Counted from the stretch's first letter, positions 28,153 through 39,200 are shown. The stretch is DNA of 64,000 nucleotides from Tardiphaga alba (GCF_018279705.1 NZ_CP036498.1:434001-498000); one strand, 5' to 3'. A program made the numbers and translations. The notes: generated from the sequence alone by a model not told the origin.

Positions 28153-28671
28153 TCATCGCTCCGGTTTCAGAAGCGTTCGCGCCTTATTCATGTCAAAACC
28201 TGCAATTGCTTGAATCGCGCTCTTCTTCACTCTCGAATCAGTCCTGTCGCTGGCCCTGCTACTCCGAAACTCCGTCGAGTATGCTACCGAAATTGCAGGT
28301 AAGCCTGTTAAAGCCGAAAGCCGTTCAACTTTGTAAAGCATCGTCTTCGGATCCAACTCCTTTATATAGGCCACCATCACTTCCTGCTTCTTGGCGTTAT
28401 CCATTACCAATAGCTTCGCTCCACCCGCTTCTGCTTTTGCTCGTGCGATAAAGGCTTCCGAAACGTCGTGATCCTTGGCGCTGGGTTCGATTGATCTAAT
28501 CATTAGGGTTTCAGCGACATTGGAATCTTTCTTCAAGCGGAATGTCACCGCGTCCTGCGATCCTTCTTGCTGATTGAAGAGAGCGCCATTGAACTTGAGT
28601 GTGCCGGAATAGGCCGTGCCTGAAACTGCCATGGTAGCCGTCATCACAATTGCCGCGCAAACAAGTTTCAT
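28153..28671 (-). CDS. Secreted hypothetical protein, 172 residues
   Basis: A signal peptide (MKLVCAAIVMTATMAVSGTA, cleavage near TAYS) is followed by a soluble domain with TLKFNGALFNQQEG, TFRLKKDSN and a repeated KKQEVMVAYIKELD pattern. No family recognised. It should be periplasmic or exported. A GGA seven bases before the ATG gives weak support for the start. Confidence 0.6.
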   Translation of the reverse strand: MKLVCAAIVMTATMAVSGTAYSGTLKFNGALFNQQEGSQDAVTFRLKKDSNVAETLMIRSIEPSAKDHDVSEAFIARAKAEAGGAKLLVMDNAKKQEVMVAYIKELDPKTMLYKVERLSALTGLPAISVAYSTEFRSSRASDRTDSRVKKSAIQAIAGFDMNKARTLLKPER

Positions 28672-29107
28672 AGAAATTCCAATCGTTCTGGAGAGCACGC
28701 TGGAAGATTGCTACTCGGATGTTTCAGCGCGATGTCGTCGCGGCGCATAAATCGTTTCAATGGAGCGGAACGCATGGCGTCGCCAGCACAGGGGGCGAGA
28801 ATTCCGATCATCTATTGAGCTTTACGGGAAAATCGTTTGACCGCGATCCTGGCTCAGGCCGAGCGTTGCGTTGCCCCGTTAGAAACGACGAGCCAGCACA
28901 AATGTGCAGTCTCGACCGACGTTTTTTGACCCGCAGGAAGGCGAAGAGGTTACGCGTCAATGGTCCCAATACGCGTTGCGGTGAACCAATGCCGGGGCTT
29001 CGATGACCAAAGCTTCATCTGCCTCCTTCGCGGTCATCCGCTTCGCCGAGCACTATTCGCCTGTGGTGGCATTTTTTCTTACTCGACACGTCGATTGGAG
29101 ATCTCGA

Positions 29108-29593
29108 GTGAAGTTCAAACTCGCCGCTGTGATACTCGTCGCAAGCCTCCCGTTCGCATCGATGGCGTCCGCAAAAAGCACGGTTTCGTCCGACGTCGCC
29201 AAGATTGATGCATGCCTTAAAAAATCGGAAGAGACCGGCGGTTTCGGTGGCGCGTGCGTCGGGCTCGTTGCCGACCCTTGCATAAAAGCGGCGCTGGGAG
29301 TGAGCGACGACGTCGCCGCTTGGAGATCCTGTGCGGCGTTTGAACTCGCCATTTGGACCCGGAAAATGGATGAGGCGCTAAAGATGGTTCAGAACGGCGG
29401 GTTTCCCGATAAAATAAAGGCGGTCAAGGACGCGCAAGCGACGTTCGCCGCATCGCGTGATCGCTTCTGCGCAGTGTTCGACACAGTCGAACCCGGCATG
29501 TACCGGGGTGACGCAAACTACTGCCGTATGCGGGAGACCGCCAACCGTGCGCTGAGCTTGATCAAACTCGGCGCTGCGGTGAACGAGCACTGA
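29108..29593 (+). CDS. Secreted LprI-like (DUF1311-type) protein
   Basis: A protein of about 161 residues. The GTG at 29108 is preceded by GGAG at seven bases, and the product begins with a signal peptide (MKFKLAAVILVASLPFASMA). The mature part has six cysteines (DACLKKSEE, GGACVGLVADPCIKA, SCAAFELAIW, RDRFCAVF, YCRMRE), like DUF1311/LprI lysozyme-inhibitor relatives. It is likely periplasmic and disulphide-bonded. The upstream ATG at 29003 would add 35 residues with no ribosome site. Confidence 0.65.
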   Translation: MKFKLAAVILVASLPFASMASAKSTVSSDVAKIDACLKKSEETGGFGGACVGLVADPCIKAALGVSDDVAAWRSCAAFELAIWTRKMDEALKMVQNGGFPDKIKAVKDAQATFAASRDRFCAVFDTVEPGMYRGDANYCRMRETANRALSLIKLGAAVNEH

Positions 29594-29697
29594 GACATCC
29601 CAATCATTTACTCCGACGCGAACGTGACCTGCGATTAGACCAAAGCGGTTTAGTCCGACTAATCGTTGAGGTGCGCCTCGAACGCAGGAAGACCAGA

Positions 29698-30468
29698 ATG
29701 ACCCGTTCGCTGAGAAGACAAGTCGCTTTTATCGCACTCACTTTGGCGGCGCTTGCGATGATTTCGCCAGCAAGATCGAGCGAAGGCAATGCGGCTTCCA
29801 AGAACGCAAAGGTAGCGGCAAATGCGCTGCAAGAGTACGGCAATGACCGGCGTAGGGCAGGGCTTCGCGCAGACTTTGCAGCGCCAGCGGTAGACGGCTT
29901 ACTGCGCGTTATCTTCGATTCAGAGCGTCTTTTGGCATTACCCGAGCCGACGGCGCAGGATCTACCGTGGCTCATGGACTGGGCTGATGCAGCGAATCGC
30001 GGCTACAAACAGTTGTTCCTGTTCGGCCTTGAGCCCGGAAAGCGGATCGATCAAACCCTCTTGGCACGCAATATGCGTGACTACGAGGATCAAATCTCTG
30101 TCGGAATGAGCTTTCTAATCCGCATAGTCGCAATGGAGGTCAATGCTTCAGCGCTCTTTATGGCAGATCTTCCAAAAGAGCAGGTAACGAAAATTCGCAT
30201 TGATGGCTTTCGAGGCTTGCGGAAAGGCGCGGCCGAATGCGTGCAGGGCGCACTGCTCGCGGCGGCCGCGAATGACATGAAGCTACAGAATGCGCGTATG
30301 CTGGTCGCGGCTGTTCGCGATACGCGAGATACTTGGGCCAATGCGCTTTATCCAGAAGACCGATCCCAAACCATGGCTGTGCTGAAGCACATCATCGCGC
30401 ACGTTAGCGACAAGGAAATTGTCGAAGGTGCGGCGGACGTGCTCACGGCGCTTGCGAAAGAAAACTGA
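29698..30468 (+). CDS. Secreted hypothetical protein, 256 residues
   Basis: A signal peptide (MTRSLRRQVAFIALTLAALA ... ISPARS) is followed by an alpha-helical domain: DFAAPAVDGLLRVIFDSERL, LPWLMDWADAANRGYKQLF, ISVGMSFLIRIVAMEV. No family recognised. AGGA about eight bases before the ATG at 29698 supports it over a GTG at 29671. It follows the LprI-like gene on the same strand with a gap of about 105 bp and may be co-transcribed. Confidence 0.6.
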   Translation: MTRSLRRQVAFIALTLAALAMISPARSSEGNAASKNAKVAANALQEYGNDRRRAGLRADFAAPAVDGLLRVIFDSERLLALPEPTAQDLPWLMDWADAANRGYKQLFLFGLEPGKRIDQTLLARNMRDYEDQISVGMSFLIRIVAMEVNASALFMADLPKEQVTKIRIDGFRGLRKGAAECVQGALLAAAANDMKLQNARMLVAAVRDTRDTWANALYPEDRSQTMAVLKHIIAHVSDKEIVEGAADVLTALAKEN

Positions 30469-30778
30469 AGACGATTTTAGCAAGAGAATCGTGCGCGCCC
30501 TTTAACGTTGCGCATCAGAGCAATGCGGCGGCCATTCAGGCGTTGGCTAGGTCTATCGTGCCAGTCGATCCGTTCGAAGTGCGCATTTTCGAAGCGATCC
30601 TCGTATTCAGCAATTCATCGGGCAAAGATGGACAGACCGCAGCGGTTTTGAACGGCGATAAGACTAACACCGCAAGCTAAAGAGCGCGTCCTTTAGAGGA
30701 CGAAAAATCAGAATATCGACCCATAGATTTCGCGAAGCTGATGTGAAGGATGTCGATTGCACATCAGAAGCCGTCACT
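30469..30778. other. Gap with no supported gene
   Basis: 310 bp between convergent genes; nothing recognised. Confidence 0.4.
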
Positions 30779-31507
30779 TCAATTCGTCGTCGTCTTGCCG
30801 CTGCGCATAGACACGAGCAATTCCTCACGAAATTCTAAAATGAGCCATGCTGTTTCTTCGAAGCCGTTGGCAAGTTTATCCTGCCGAAAATATGCCGTTT
30901 GAGTAGCTTCCAACTTTGACGGAGGACCGAGAGCCGCCATCGCCTCCGAACGCGATATGCCCAGCCTTAGGTGTTTGTCCAGGACAACGGATGAAAACCT
31001 TTCCGGTAACGTGGCGCAATCGGTTGCGGTGTCAGTGTTTTCTGCGGTCAGTTCTTGGACGATTTCGGTGATGAGGTGTTCGGAACCACCTATCTCTCCG
31101 CCGGACACGACCCAAAGTCGATACCGCGCGTCCCGATAACACAGCCAGTAAGTGCTTCCGCCGGCGTCGCCTTGATTTTGGATGGTCCCTGAGCCCACTG
31201 CGTTGCGCACCGCTCCGAGCGTCGTCTGCTCGAAGTTACCAGCAAACGCACCCAGCGAGAAGCCGGTCGCCACTCTTGTCACGGCTGTCGGTTGCACGTT
31301 CTCAAGGGCTTGCGTGTCGAGTGGCGGCGGCGATGTTTGAGCCAAGGAGCTTTCCGCCGAACTCGCGAGCAGAAGGCACGGCAAAAGGAGAACCTTGCAA
31401 CTAAAGAGTCCAAAGCGCCTCAACCTCAGCGATGTACGATCCCGATCTGGCGTGTCTCGGGCAGAATCGGGGTTTGCGGTCGCCAATATTCTAGATGTCA
31501 CGCCCAT
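30779..31507 (-). CDS. Secreted hypothetical protein, 242 residues
   Basis: A hydrophobic segment at about residues 37-57 (CKVLLLPCLLLASSAESSLAQ) after a long basic leader is probably a signal peptide with an atypical extension, or a membrane anchor. The mature part includes STYWLCYRDARYRLWVVSGG and, near the end, LGISRSEAMAALGPPSKLE, which resembles the start of a BamE/SmpA-like fold. Function unknown. Confidence 0.55.
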   Translation of the reverse strand: MGVTSRILATANPDSARDTPDRDRTSLRLRRFGLFSCKVLLLPCLLLASSAESSLAQTSPPPLDTQALENVQPTAVTRVATGFSLGAFAGNFEQTTLGAVRNAVGSGTIQNQGDAGGSTYWLCYRDARYRLWVVSGGEIGGSEHLITEIVQELTAENTDTATDCATLPERFSSVVLDKHLRLGISRSEAMAALGPPSKLEATQTAYFRQDKLANGFEETAWLILEFREELLVSMRSGKTTTN

Positions 31508-31633
31508 GATCTCGCGTCTTCCTTACCGCAACTTGAGATGTTTGGCCGCTTCACCCGTCAATTTGGTTCAATTGGCTGTGCAGCTATCGGTCGATCTCTT
31601 ACGAAGCGCTCAAGGCTGACAGATGCGTACTCA

Positions 31634-31990
31634 CTATTCTGAGCCCAGCTGTTCAGTAGCCAATATCCAAACTGATCCGCGCATACGGCCATCGCTAGTC
31701 AACTTCACTTGAAGATAAGGCTTAGCCGGATCATAGCGGAGCACCTTGGTCGAGACGGTTCTGGTGAAGGACCAAGCCGTTCGGGTTGCGATCACGGAGC
31801 GCTCGAAATCCAGCAACAACCTCTCGTCACGGCCAGCCTTTAACTTGCGCCATGTCGAGGCCGTCGTCTGATCTTGGAACAGCAGTGTATTGGCTTTGAT
31901 GTCTATGACGGTGCCACTACGATAAGCACTCGTTCCGTGAGAGGCGACCGGCGAAGCAATCAAAAGGAGGATGCTTACGAGGGCTCTCAT
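31634..31990 (-). CDS. Small secreted protein, 118 residues
   Basis: MRALVSILLLIASPVASHGT is a signal peptide. The rest is beta-rich (SGTVIDIKANTLLFQDQTT, YLQVKLTSDGRMRGSVW). AGGA lies ten bases before the ATG. No family recognised. Confidence 0.55.
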   Translation of the reverse strand: MRALVSILLLIASPVASHGTSAYRSGTVIDIKANTLLFQDQTTASTWRKLKAGRDERLLLDFERSVIATRTAWSFTRTVSTKVLRYDPAKPYLQVKLTSDGRMRGSVWILATEQLGSE

Positions 31991-32203
31991 CGGCGTTAAT
32001 TCCTAAATACGAGCGCAGACGCATCTTCGATGAGAAAGTCTGACCAATAATCAGTCCGATAAGGCGACCTGTTGGTTCAGAATCTGATCCTTCGCGCAGC
32101 GCACTGCGGTGACGCGCAATCTCCGGTCATGGCGCAAAGCAGTCTTCCAGAAAATCCTACGCTGTCGGCGCGGATCGGATTGGCCCTGGAGTTACCACGC
32201 CTG

Positions 32204-32737
32204 CTATGAGCGGTGCTCTCGGCGCGGCTTCAGCAGGGCATTTGTGACGAGCAGCAACGGTACGGTCAGCGTCGTCCAGAGCACGATCAGGAACCAGTGC
32301 CAGAAGATGACCAGTCGCGCCATCACCGTCACGCGATAGGGCGTGAAATAGATCAGGCCTCTCAAGATTCCAAAGTAGAGTATGAGCCCCGCCGCGGCCG
32401 ACAGGCCGGCAATGATCAGGCAGCGGCATGCACTCCAGAGGTTATTGCGCTCTGCGGATCGGCTCATCGCGAGGGCCGTCAGAAAAGGAAGGAGGGCCAC
32501 ATAGATCATCGGCGCAATTGTGAGGTGACGATAGCGCAGATCGGCAAGCGCCTGCCACAGCGTCGCTACGTATCGCCGCCATTGCGCGATCAGGGATGGA
32601 GGCTCCAAGGCGAGCGATGCTTCGAGCAGAAAAATCGCGGAGAAGCCGACCACAATCGCAAACACCGTATGACCGAAAGCGATAACAGTCGCACCCGGTT
32701 TGTACGGGATCGCCATCCTCCAGGTTCGAGAAAACAT
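32204..32737 (-). CDS. Hypothetical integral membrane protein
   Basis: A protein of about 177 residues with four hydrophobic segments (VIAFGHTVFAIVVGFSAIFL, LTIAPMIYVALLPFLTALAM, CRCLIIAGLSAAAGLILYF, LVIFWHWFLIVLWTTLTVPL) and a short basic C-terminus. No family recognised. The ATG at 32737 is chosen because the sequence before it is hydrophilic and Arg/His-rich; an ATG at 32854 would add 39 residues. Confidence 0.6.
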   Translation of the reverse strand: MFSRTWRMAIPYKPGATVIAFGHTVFAIVVGFSAIFLLEASLALEPPSLIAQWRRYVATLWQALADLRYRHLTIAPMIYVALLPFLTALAMSRSAERNNLWSACRCLIIAGLSAAAGLILYFGILRGLIYFTPYRVTVMARLVIFWHWFLIVLWTTLTVPLLLVTNALLKPRREHRS

Positions 32738-32944
32738 TGTCGCAGTCGCAGTCCAGTGAACATGAGTTCCTGGCGTTTGTGGTCGTCGGCAGTGATGAGG
32801 TTCACGCGAGGAAAATTGCGTCCGATCCGAACCTTCGGCGTCGCCGGAAGACATATTCCTGCACCGCAGCTTTGCTGCTCTGCCGATCGTGACGCTTCGG
32901 GCGTGAGCGACACGCAGACCCGATCACATGATGGACGAACGCTC

Positions 32945-34171
32945 ATGCCTCTCGCTGCGGTTCGGCGGCTGCTGTTCTCGGCGCGCCTGGAAAACCTGCT
33001 TGGTCGCAGCCTGCGCCGTGGCGAGCGCGTCGTATGGCGCGGCGGACCCGATGCTGTCGCAACAATCCTGATCTGGCGATACGGCATCTGTGCCGGCGTG
33101 CTCTGGCTGGCCGTCCTCTACTGGATGTCACCCGGGGACTGGCTCGGCGAATTTATCGTGCCGCTGACGATGATGGGCGGCTGCCTTGTGGTGGCGCCGT
33201 TCCTGATGGCTTTCCGGGATCTGCAGACGCTTTTCGTGATCACCGATCGCCGCGCTCTGATCCTCAGAGCGGCATGGCGCGGGGACAGCTCGGATTCGGT
33301 GGACTTTGTCCGCATGGACGATGCACCTGAACTGTTGCGTGTGTCGGACGGCGTTGCGCATCTCAATTTCGCATCGGGGATGCCGACCAGCCTTCCAGAC
33401 ACCGACTATACCGGCCGATACGGCTTCCGTTTTCTTCCCGATGCCGCTGGTGTCCTCGACATTCTGATGGCGACGCGCGGTCGGGGCACAGGCCCGTTCC
33501 GGCAAAGGCAGGCCGTAGCGATGTCAGCCGTGCTTGATCATGCGCACGCTCGTATGCGCGATATCCGGAGAATATCTATGAGACGAGGCCCTGTTTTCCT
33601 ACTGACACTCGCTGGTGCGTTTATCGGTTCACACGCGGTGCTAGCCTCAGATACTGCGCCATCCGCAAGTGATGATGGCGCGCTGCCCAGTTTTGTTCGG
33701 CCGACGCATGGGGCGAGAGCCTGCTGGAGGGCAGAGTTCAGCGCCGCGCAACTGGCCTCAGACAAGAACCGGACGGTGAAGTCTATCGCGCTGTCGATGG
33801 AAACGGCGGTCGCCCAGCCGGATGCGGATTGGCCGAAGGGCCGGACGCTCTACAATTATGAGCTCGCGATCTCGTTCGCGAATGGACGCCATGGCCGGGC
33901 CCTCGGCAACTGCCTGCCGGACGGGGCGAATGCCATCACCTGCGGTGTGGAATGCGACGGGGGCAGCGCGGTCGTGACCCATGCGCAGGCCGGTGCCATT
34001 GATGTGGATTTCAAGAAATCCGGTGGCATCAAGCTGCAATATTGCGGCGAGCCCGGAAAGAAACTGCGATTTCGGCCGAAGGCGTTGGAGTATCGCTTTC
34101 AATTGCAGCGACTCCCCGACGCTGAATGCCCCGCAGTGACGATGCCGGACTGGGACGCTGGTATCGACTGA
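32945..34171 (+). CDS. PH-domain-like membrane protein read through into a secreted protein
   Basis: A 408-residue continuous frame with two parts. Residues 1-180 look like a bacterial PH-type membrane protein: RRGERVVWRGGPD, two hydrophobic segments, then LFVITDRRALILRAAW. From residue 212 (ATG at 33578, with GGAG seven bases before it) the sequence restarts as a signal peptide (MRRGPVFLLTLAGAFIGSHA) and a Cys-containing periplasmic domain (NCLPDGANAITCGVECDGG). Either two genes have fused by loss of a stop codon, or two proteins are made from nested starts. Neither domain has a known partner here. Confidence 0.65.
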   Translation: MPLAAVRRLLFSARLENLLGRSLRRGERVVWRGGPDAVATILIWRYGICAGVLWLAVLYWMSPGDWLGEFIVPLTMMGGCLVVAPFLMAFRDLQTLFVITDRRALILRAAWRGDSSDSVDFVRMDDAPELLRVSDGVAHLNFASGMPTSLPDTDYTGRYGFRFLPDAAGVLDILMATRGRGTGPFRQRQAVAMSAVLDHAHARMRDIRRISMRRGPVFLLTLAGAFIGSHAVLASDTAPSASDDGALPSFVRPTHGARACWRAEFSAAQLASDKNRTVKSIALSMETAVAQPDADWPKGRTLYNYELAISFANGRHGRALGNCLPDGANAITCGVECDGGSAVVTHAQAGAIDVDFKKSGGIKLQYCGEPGKKLRFRPKALEYRFQLQRLPDAECPAVTMPDWDAGID

Positions 34172-34187
34172 CTGGCAATGCCTCTCG

Positions 34188-34904
34188 TCAAAAGCGTGAT
34201 GGCGGCAGCACCTTCGTGACTGCGATCAGCTGTCGGTTCGATCCTTCCCATCCTCGCGTGAACACGCCGATGAGGACCGCGAGCACGGTCCGTTCGGCTG
34301 TCTTGTGCAGGAAGGCAGCCGCGATATCGTAACCGATCGCGCAGCCCCGCGAGCGTGGCAGCCGGCGCGCATAGTCGGCCAGCCTGATCGTTTCACGACC
34401 TGACAGGACAAGCCGGAAGTCGATCGCGGACGGCACGTCCTTGCCGCACGGTTGCGCGGACATGGCCTTGCGCTGGACGAGCACGAGCTTGCTTTTCAGG
34501 GCCGGCACGAAGACCTGGTGCCGGCGGTCATAAGGCGCTCCGCGATCAATTTCGAGAAACGGAACGATCGGCGGGTCGCCATCGCGGAGACCGAACCGTT
34601 GGATGAGATCGAGGCTTCCATTTTGAAGCTCTGCCAGCGCCTTTTTTCCGCTCGCGCCTTCGCCTTCGAGAGAAACGCGCCTCGGTGTCGCTGCAGCCCA
34701 GGTATCCGACGCGGCGTCGATGACGTAGAGCGAGGCGAAGCCACGTTCTTCTGCCTCAGGCTCGGTATATTCGACGAAGGAGAAATAGCGACCATCCGGC
34801 GAGAAACGGACATCCGTGAGAACGGATTGATCCCAAGCACAAGCGGGACCCGTGACCATCAACGCGGCGAGCATGTAGAGAATCATGCGCATCAGTGCGG
34901 TCAT
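34188..34904 (-). CDS. DUF2259-type predicted secreted protein
   Basis: A signal peptide (MRMILYMLAALMVTGPACA) precedes DVRFSPDGRYFSFVEYTEPEAEERGFASLYVIDAASD, the pattern of DUF2259 proteins (key parts FSPDGRYF and LYVIDAA). It should be periplasmic; function unknown. The ATG at 34904 is chosen over one at 34943. Its stop lies 17 bp from the stop of the convergent PH/secreted gene. Confidence 0.68.
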   Translation of the reverse strand: MTALMRMILYMLAALMVTGPACAWDQSVLTDVRFSPDGRYFSFVEYTEPEAEERGFASLYVIDAASDTWAAATPRRVSLEGEGASGKKALAELQNGSLDLIQRFGLRDGDPPIVPFLEIDRGAPYDRRHQVFVPALKSKLVLVQRKAMSAQPCGKDVPSAIDFRLVLSGRETIRLADYARRLPRSRGCAIGYDIAAAFLHKTAERTVLAVLIGVFTRGWEGSNRQLIAVTKVLPPSRF

Positions 34905-34924
34905 CGATATCCGACGTGCAGGCA

Positions 34925-35836
34925 TCAATGTCGAGATCGGCATTGATGCGCCAGTTCGATGGCATTCAGATCGGCAGCGATGTCGGCGTCGCTTTGCTCA
35001 ACATTGTAGACGTCGAAAAACGTCTCTGCGTCACTAATCGCGTCCGCGAGAGCGGGGGCGCTGGCATGCACCTGTTCCCATTTCGCGACGAGCATCTCGC
35101 GGGTGATGCTCCGGCTCACGCCCAGGCGTGCGCTGCGGTCCAAAGCCGCGCGGGCATTTCGGAACGTCGTTTCATCTTCGCCGTCGTGAAGAACGTAGTA
35201 GACGAGGTCGTCGAGGATCGTTCGCGACTTGAACGCGTCCAGCAGCGACCACCAGGCCGTGGGTGTGTCGATGGCAAGCATGGCGCGCGCTACCGAACCC
35301 ATATCCACGCGCAGCGCGCACAGGGCCTCGCAGAGACGAGGCCCGATGGTTCTGACATGTATCGGATGCCCATGCGCTGGTGTCAGCGCGAGGGGCGCAA
35401 CGCTGCCGTTCGTCCACCAATCAAGCGCGAGGCGACAGAAAAGCTGGCGCAGCGGGCCAGCCTCGCTGTCCGGCCAGGCGATCATGCCAAGGCGGAACAT
35501 CTGGATAGTCAGGCTTGGATCAATGCTGGTGGCGAGGAACTGCAGCTCGACCGCGCGCGGCAGCCAATGGAGGAAAGTCGTTTCGCCGCCCGAGCAGTTG
35601 GGATGTTCATTGTAGATCGCCGAGAAGGCCTCGGCCGGCGCTGTGCGACTATTGGCATGCGGGCGCATGCGCGCCTTGTCGTCCGGTCCGAAACATTGCG
35701 AGCACCAGCCCCAATCAATGGGGTAGTGATCGAAGGCGCGATAGACCTTGTCGATGCATTGTTCCGTCGTCGGGGGACTGAGGTCAAAGGGTTTTAGTGC
35801 CCGGACATCGTTATCAGTGCCTTCGAGACGGCGCAT
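34925..35836 (-). CDS. Hypothetical protein, 303 residues
   Basis: A soluble, mainly helical protein with no recognised motif. It contains WGWCSQCFGPDD and NCSGGETTFLHWLPRAVELQF, and ends in an acidic helix followed by HQCRSRH. It lies 20 bp upstream of the DUF2259 gene on the same strand, so the two are probably co-transcribed. A similar-length frame exists on the opposite strand, but it lacks a plausible protein composition. Confidence 0.55.
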   Translation of the reverse strand: MRRLEGTDNDVRALKPFDLSPPTTEQCIDKVYRAFDHYPIDWGWCSQCFGPDDKARMRPHANSRTAPAEAFSAIYNEHPNCSGGETTFLHWLPRAVELQFLATSIDPSLTIQMFRLGMIAWPDSEAGPLRQLFCRLALDWWTNGSVAPLALTPAHGHPIHVRTIGPRLCEALCALRVDMGSVARAMLAIDTPTAWWSLLDAFKSRTILDDLVYYVLHDGEDETTFRNARAALDRSARLGVSRSITREMLVAKWEQVHASAPALADAISDAETFFDVYNVEQSDADIAADLNAIELAHQCRSRH

Positions 35837-36291
35837 AGGTCAACTTCTACAATATGGAGCTCACTGTTGGTGTGCCAACACACCGATAAGTTCACTAGTC
35901 TGCGGTGAATAAGGTCCGCAGCGCACGTTACAGTGAGGGGGGCATCTGAAGGGACCCTACGCCGCTCATGGCGCAAAGCGGACCTTGCGGCGCAGACCCG
36001 GCGTACCGCGTCATGAAAGCATGGGCGCCTCAGCGGACGTTCACTAGGGGCGGGTCGCCTAGCTTAATGCCGCAATGTGTGCGTTTGCCGAAGGGCAGAA
36101 CTTCTTTGATCGCCGATGCGTCTGAACACGGCCGGCTAATTGTTTTCCGGGCGGAGGGCATGGACCGCGCCGTTCTTAAGCTTGTGCTTTTAACCTTCGG
36201 TTAACCAACATTGCCCAAGCCTGCAACGGTGAAGAACTCAGCAAGTTGAGCGATTCGTTGAGCAGGCCACGGCAATTGCAGCTGTGAGGAA
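35837..36291. other. Upstream region of the autotransporter
   Basis: 455 bp without a supported gene. TTAACCTTCGGTTAA near 36190-36205 forms a small hairpin close to the autotransporter start and may be regulatory. Confidence 0.4.
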
Positions 36292-39200
36292 ATGGGGCGG
36301 CTTGCGCGCCGTTATATGGAAATGCTTTCTGCCATTACCGGCCGCGTTTCGCGGCACGCGCTTTTCGTCAGCACCGCCATTGTCACGCTTCCATTCCTGC
36401 TCGCAAACAGCGCCCAGGGCCAAGCCATCTGGGGCGGCACTGGTTCAAACACGACGACATCGGACTATAACACCGATACGAACTGGTCCAATCCGCCAGG
36501 CGTCGCACCGATCGCAGCTGCAAGCTCCGCCCAATTCAACGGGACGGGCACACCGAGCGTGGTTGTTGGAACAGGGCCGATCACGCCGGATTCCTGGACC
36601 TTCAATTCGGGCGGCTACACTGTTTCCGGGCAAGCCGTCAATTTCAATGGCGGTGGTACGAATCTTACCCAGAATGGCGGAAACAATTCTATTGCCAACA
36701 ATCTGACCGGCAATGAAGCCGTCGTGTCGGGTGGCACGCTAACGCTATCTGGGACAAATTCCTTCAACTCGGTACGCCTGGACGGCGGTGTGCTGATAGT
36801 CGCAGACAACGACAACATCGGAGCAGGCGTTGGGGGCCTCACGCTGAATGGTGGCCTGCTACGCCTCGTCGGGACATTTGGAACGAACAGCGCGATATCG
36901 GTCACATCGAGTAGCCGCATTGACACCAACGGCAGCTCGATAACGCTGAATGGAAGTCTCAGCGGATCGAGTACTCTTTCCAAATCTGGTGGAGGCTCGC
37001 TTACGCTCGGTGCATCGCTGGACACGTCTGCCTATTCCGGCGGGTTAGTCCTCATCACCCACTTACTGAGCTTGCAAACGAGTCTGGGTGCCGGCTTTGG
37101 TTCGATCTTCGTCAACCAGAATCCGGCCATCATCCAGTACGGCAATGGAATCACAAACGCTGCCAGCGTCGTCGGGGATGGCAGCGACACTCAGTTCGAT
37201 GTCTCTACAGGAACAGCGACGCAGTCCGGTGTCATATCGACCCAAGGCGGTACGTGGTCGGTTAACAAAACCGGCGGTGGAACGCTCATCCTAGGTGCGG
37301 CGAACACCTATACTGGCGCGACAAACGTTATCGGAGGTACGCTGCAGGCCGCAGCGACAAACGCTTTCGGCGTTGGAAGCGCTGTGAACGTCTCGGCAGG
37401 GGCATTACTGGCGCTGGACGGATACAATCAGACGATCGGCTCTCTCGGCGGCGGCGGCGTGGTGTCGTTGGGTACAGCAACGCTCACGGCAGGCGGCGAC
37501 AATAGCAGCACGTTCCTTACGGGATATCTCACTGGCAACGGCGGGCTAACGAAGATCGGTACTGGGACGATGAGGCTGTCTGGCCCCAACAGCTACGCTG
37601 GCGCGACCTCTGTTGCAGCGGGTACCCTACAAGCCACCGCCGCAGGGGCATTCAGCAGCGCGAGCGCGTTCAACGTAGCCGCAGGTGCAACGTTGAATCT
37701 CGATGGATACAACCAGAATATTGGCTCCGTTGCGGGTGCTGGCGCAGTTTCGCTTGGCACTGGCCGACTGAATGCAGGCAGCGACAACGCGTCGTCGATG
37801 TTGTCCGGTGTTGTGTCGGGTGGAGGCGGCCTGACAAAGTCGGGAACCGGGACGCTGACCTTGTCGGGAGTGAATACCTATACGAACACGACGGTCGTGA
37901 ATGCCGGTACGCTCAGCGTCAATGGTTCCATCGCTTCGTCTTCGATGACGACCGTCAATGCCGGCGGCACGCTCGGCGGCAACGGCACCGTCGGCAACAC
38001 CATGATCGATGGCGGCACGCTGTCGCCGGGTAACTCCATCGGTCTGCTGACGGTGCAGGGCAATCTCTCGCTGACGGCGGCATCGAGCTACATGGTGGAG
38101 GTCTCGCCGACCAATGCCGATCGCGTCGATGTCATCGGCACGGCGACGCTTGGCAATGCGACGGTCCATGCGCATTTCGCGCCCGGCAGCTATGTCGCCC
38201 GGCAATACACGATCCTGAATGCGACCCTTGGTGTCAGCGGGACCTTCGGCGCGCAGGTCAACACCGACCTGCCGTCGAACTTCAGTTCGACCCTGACTTA
38301 CGATACCAACAATGCGTATCTCAATCTGGCGCTGAGTTTCGATCCGGGTTTTGGTGGCGGTCTGAATAGCAACCAGCAAGCCGTCGCGAAGACGCTGACG
38401 GATGTCTTCAATCGCACCGGCGGCATTCCGCTGGCGTTTGCCGGGCTGAACGCCGCGGGCCTGACGCAGGCCGCCGGCGAGCTCGGCACCGGCAGCCAGC
38501 AGACCGCGTTCGATGCGATGAACCTGTTCATGGGCGTCATGAGCGATCCCTTCACGGCAGGGCGTGATGTCGCCTCAAGCGGTGCTGCGTCCTATGCAGA
38601 CGACGCCATGGCCTATGCCGGCAAGCGGAGCAGGACCGATGCCTTCGCGTTGATGCATCGCAAGGCACCGCTGCCTGCGCCGGTTTTCCAGGAACGCTGG
38701 AACGTCTGGGTCGCGGGTTTTGGCGGATCGCGTGGCACCGATGGCAGCGCGGTTGCCGGATCCAACGATACCACGTCGCGCATCTTTGGCACGGCGGTCG
38801 GCGCCGATTATTGGTTCTCGCCGAACACCATTGCGGGCTTCTCGCTGGCCGGCGGCGGCACCAGTTTCTCGGTGACTGGCGGTGGCGCCGGTCGCTCCGA
38901 TCTGTTCCAGGCCGGCGCCGTCGTGCGTCACTCCGTCGGTTCGGCTTACGTCACCGCGGCCGCGGCCTATGGCTGGCAGGACGTCACCACCGAACGCACC
39001 GTGGCTGCTGCAGGATTCGAGCGCCTGCGCGCGCAGTTCAATGCCAACAGCTATTCCGGCCGCATCGAGGCGGGCACTCGCGTGGTCGCATCGTGGCTGG
39101 GTGGCGTCGGTCTCACGCCCTATGCGGCCGCGCAGGTGACCGCGTTCGATCTGCCGTCCTATGCCGAAACCGAAACCGGAACCGGCGGGGCGACGACATT

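Noticed and set aside
32213..32944. Upstream extension of the PH-domain frame
   Set aside because: The extra 244 residues are low-complexity and overlap a membrane-protein gene on the other strand; the start at 32945 fits the domain.
34895..35797. Plus-strand frame opposite the 303-residue gene
   Set aside because: Both strands are open; I chose the minus strand because its composition looks like a folded protein and it pairs with the DUF2259 gene, but the choice is not certain.
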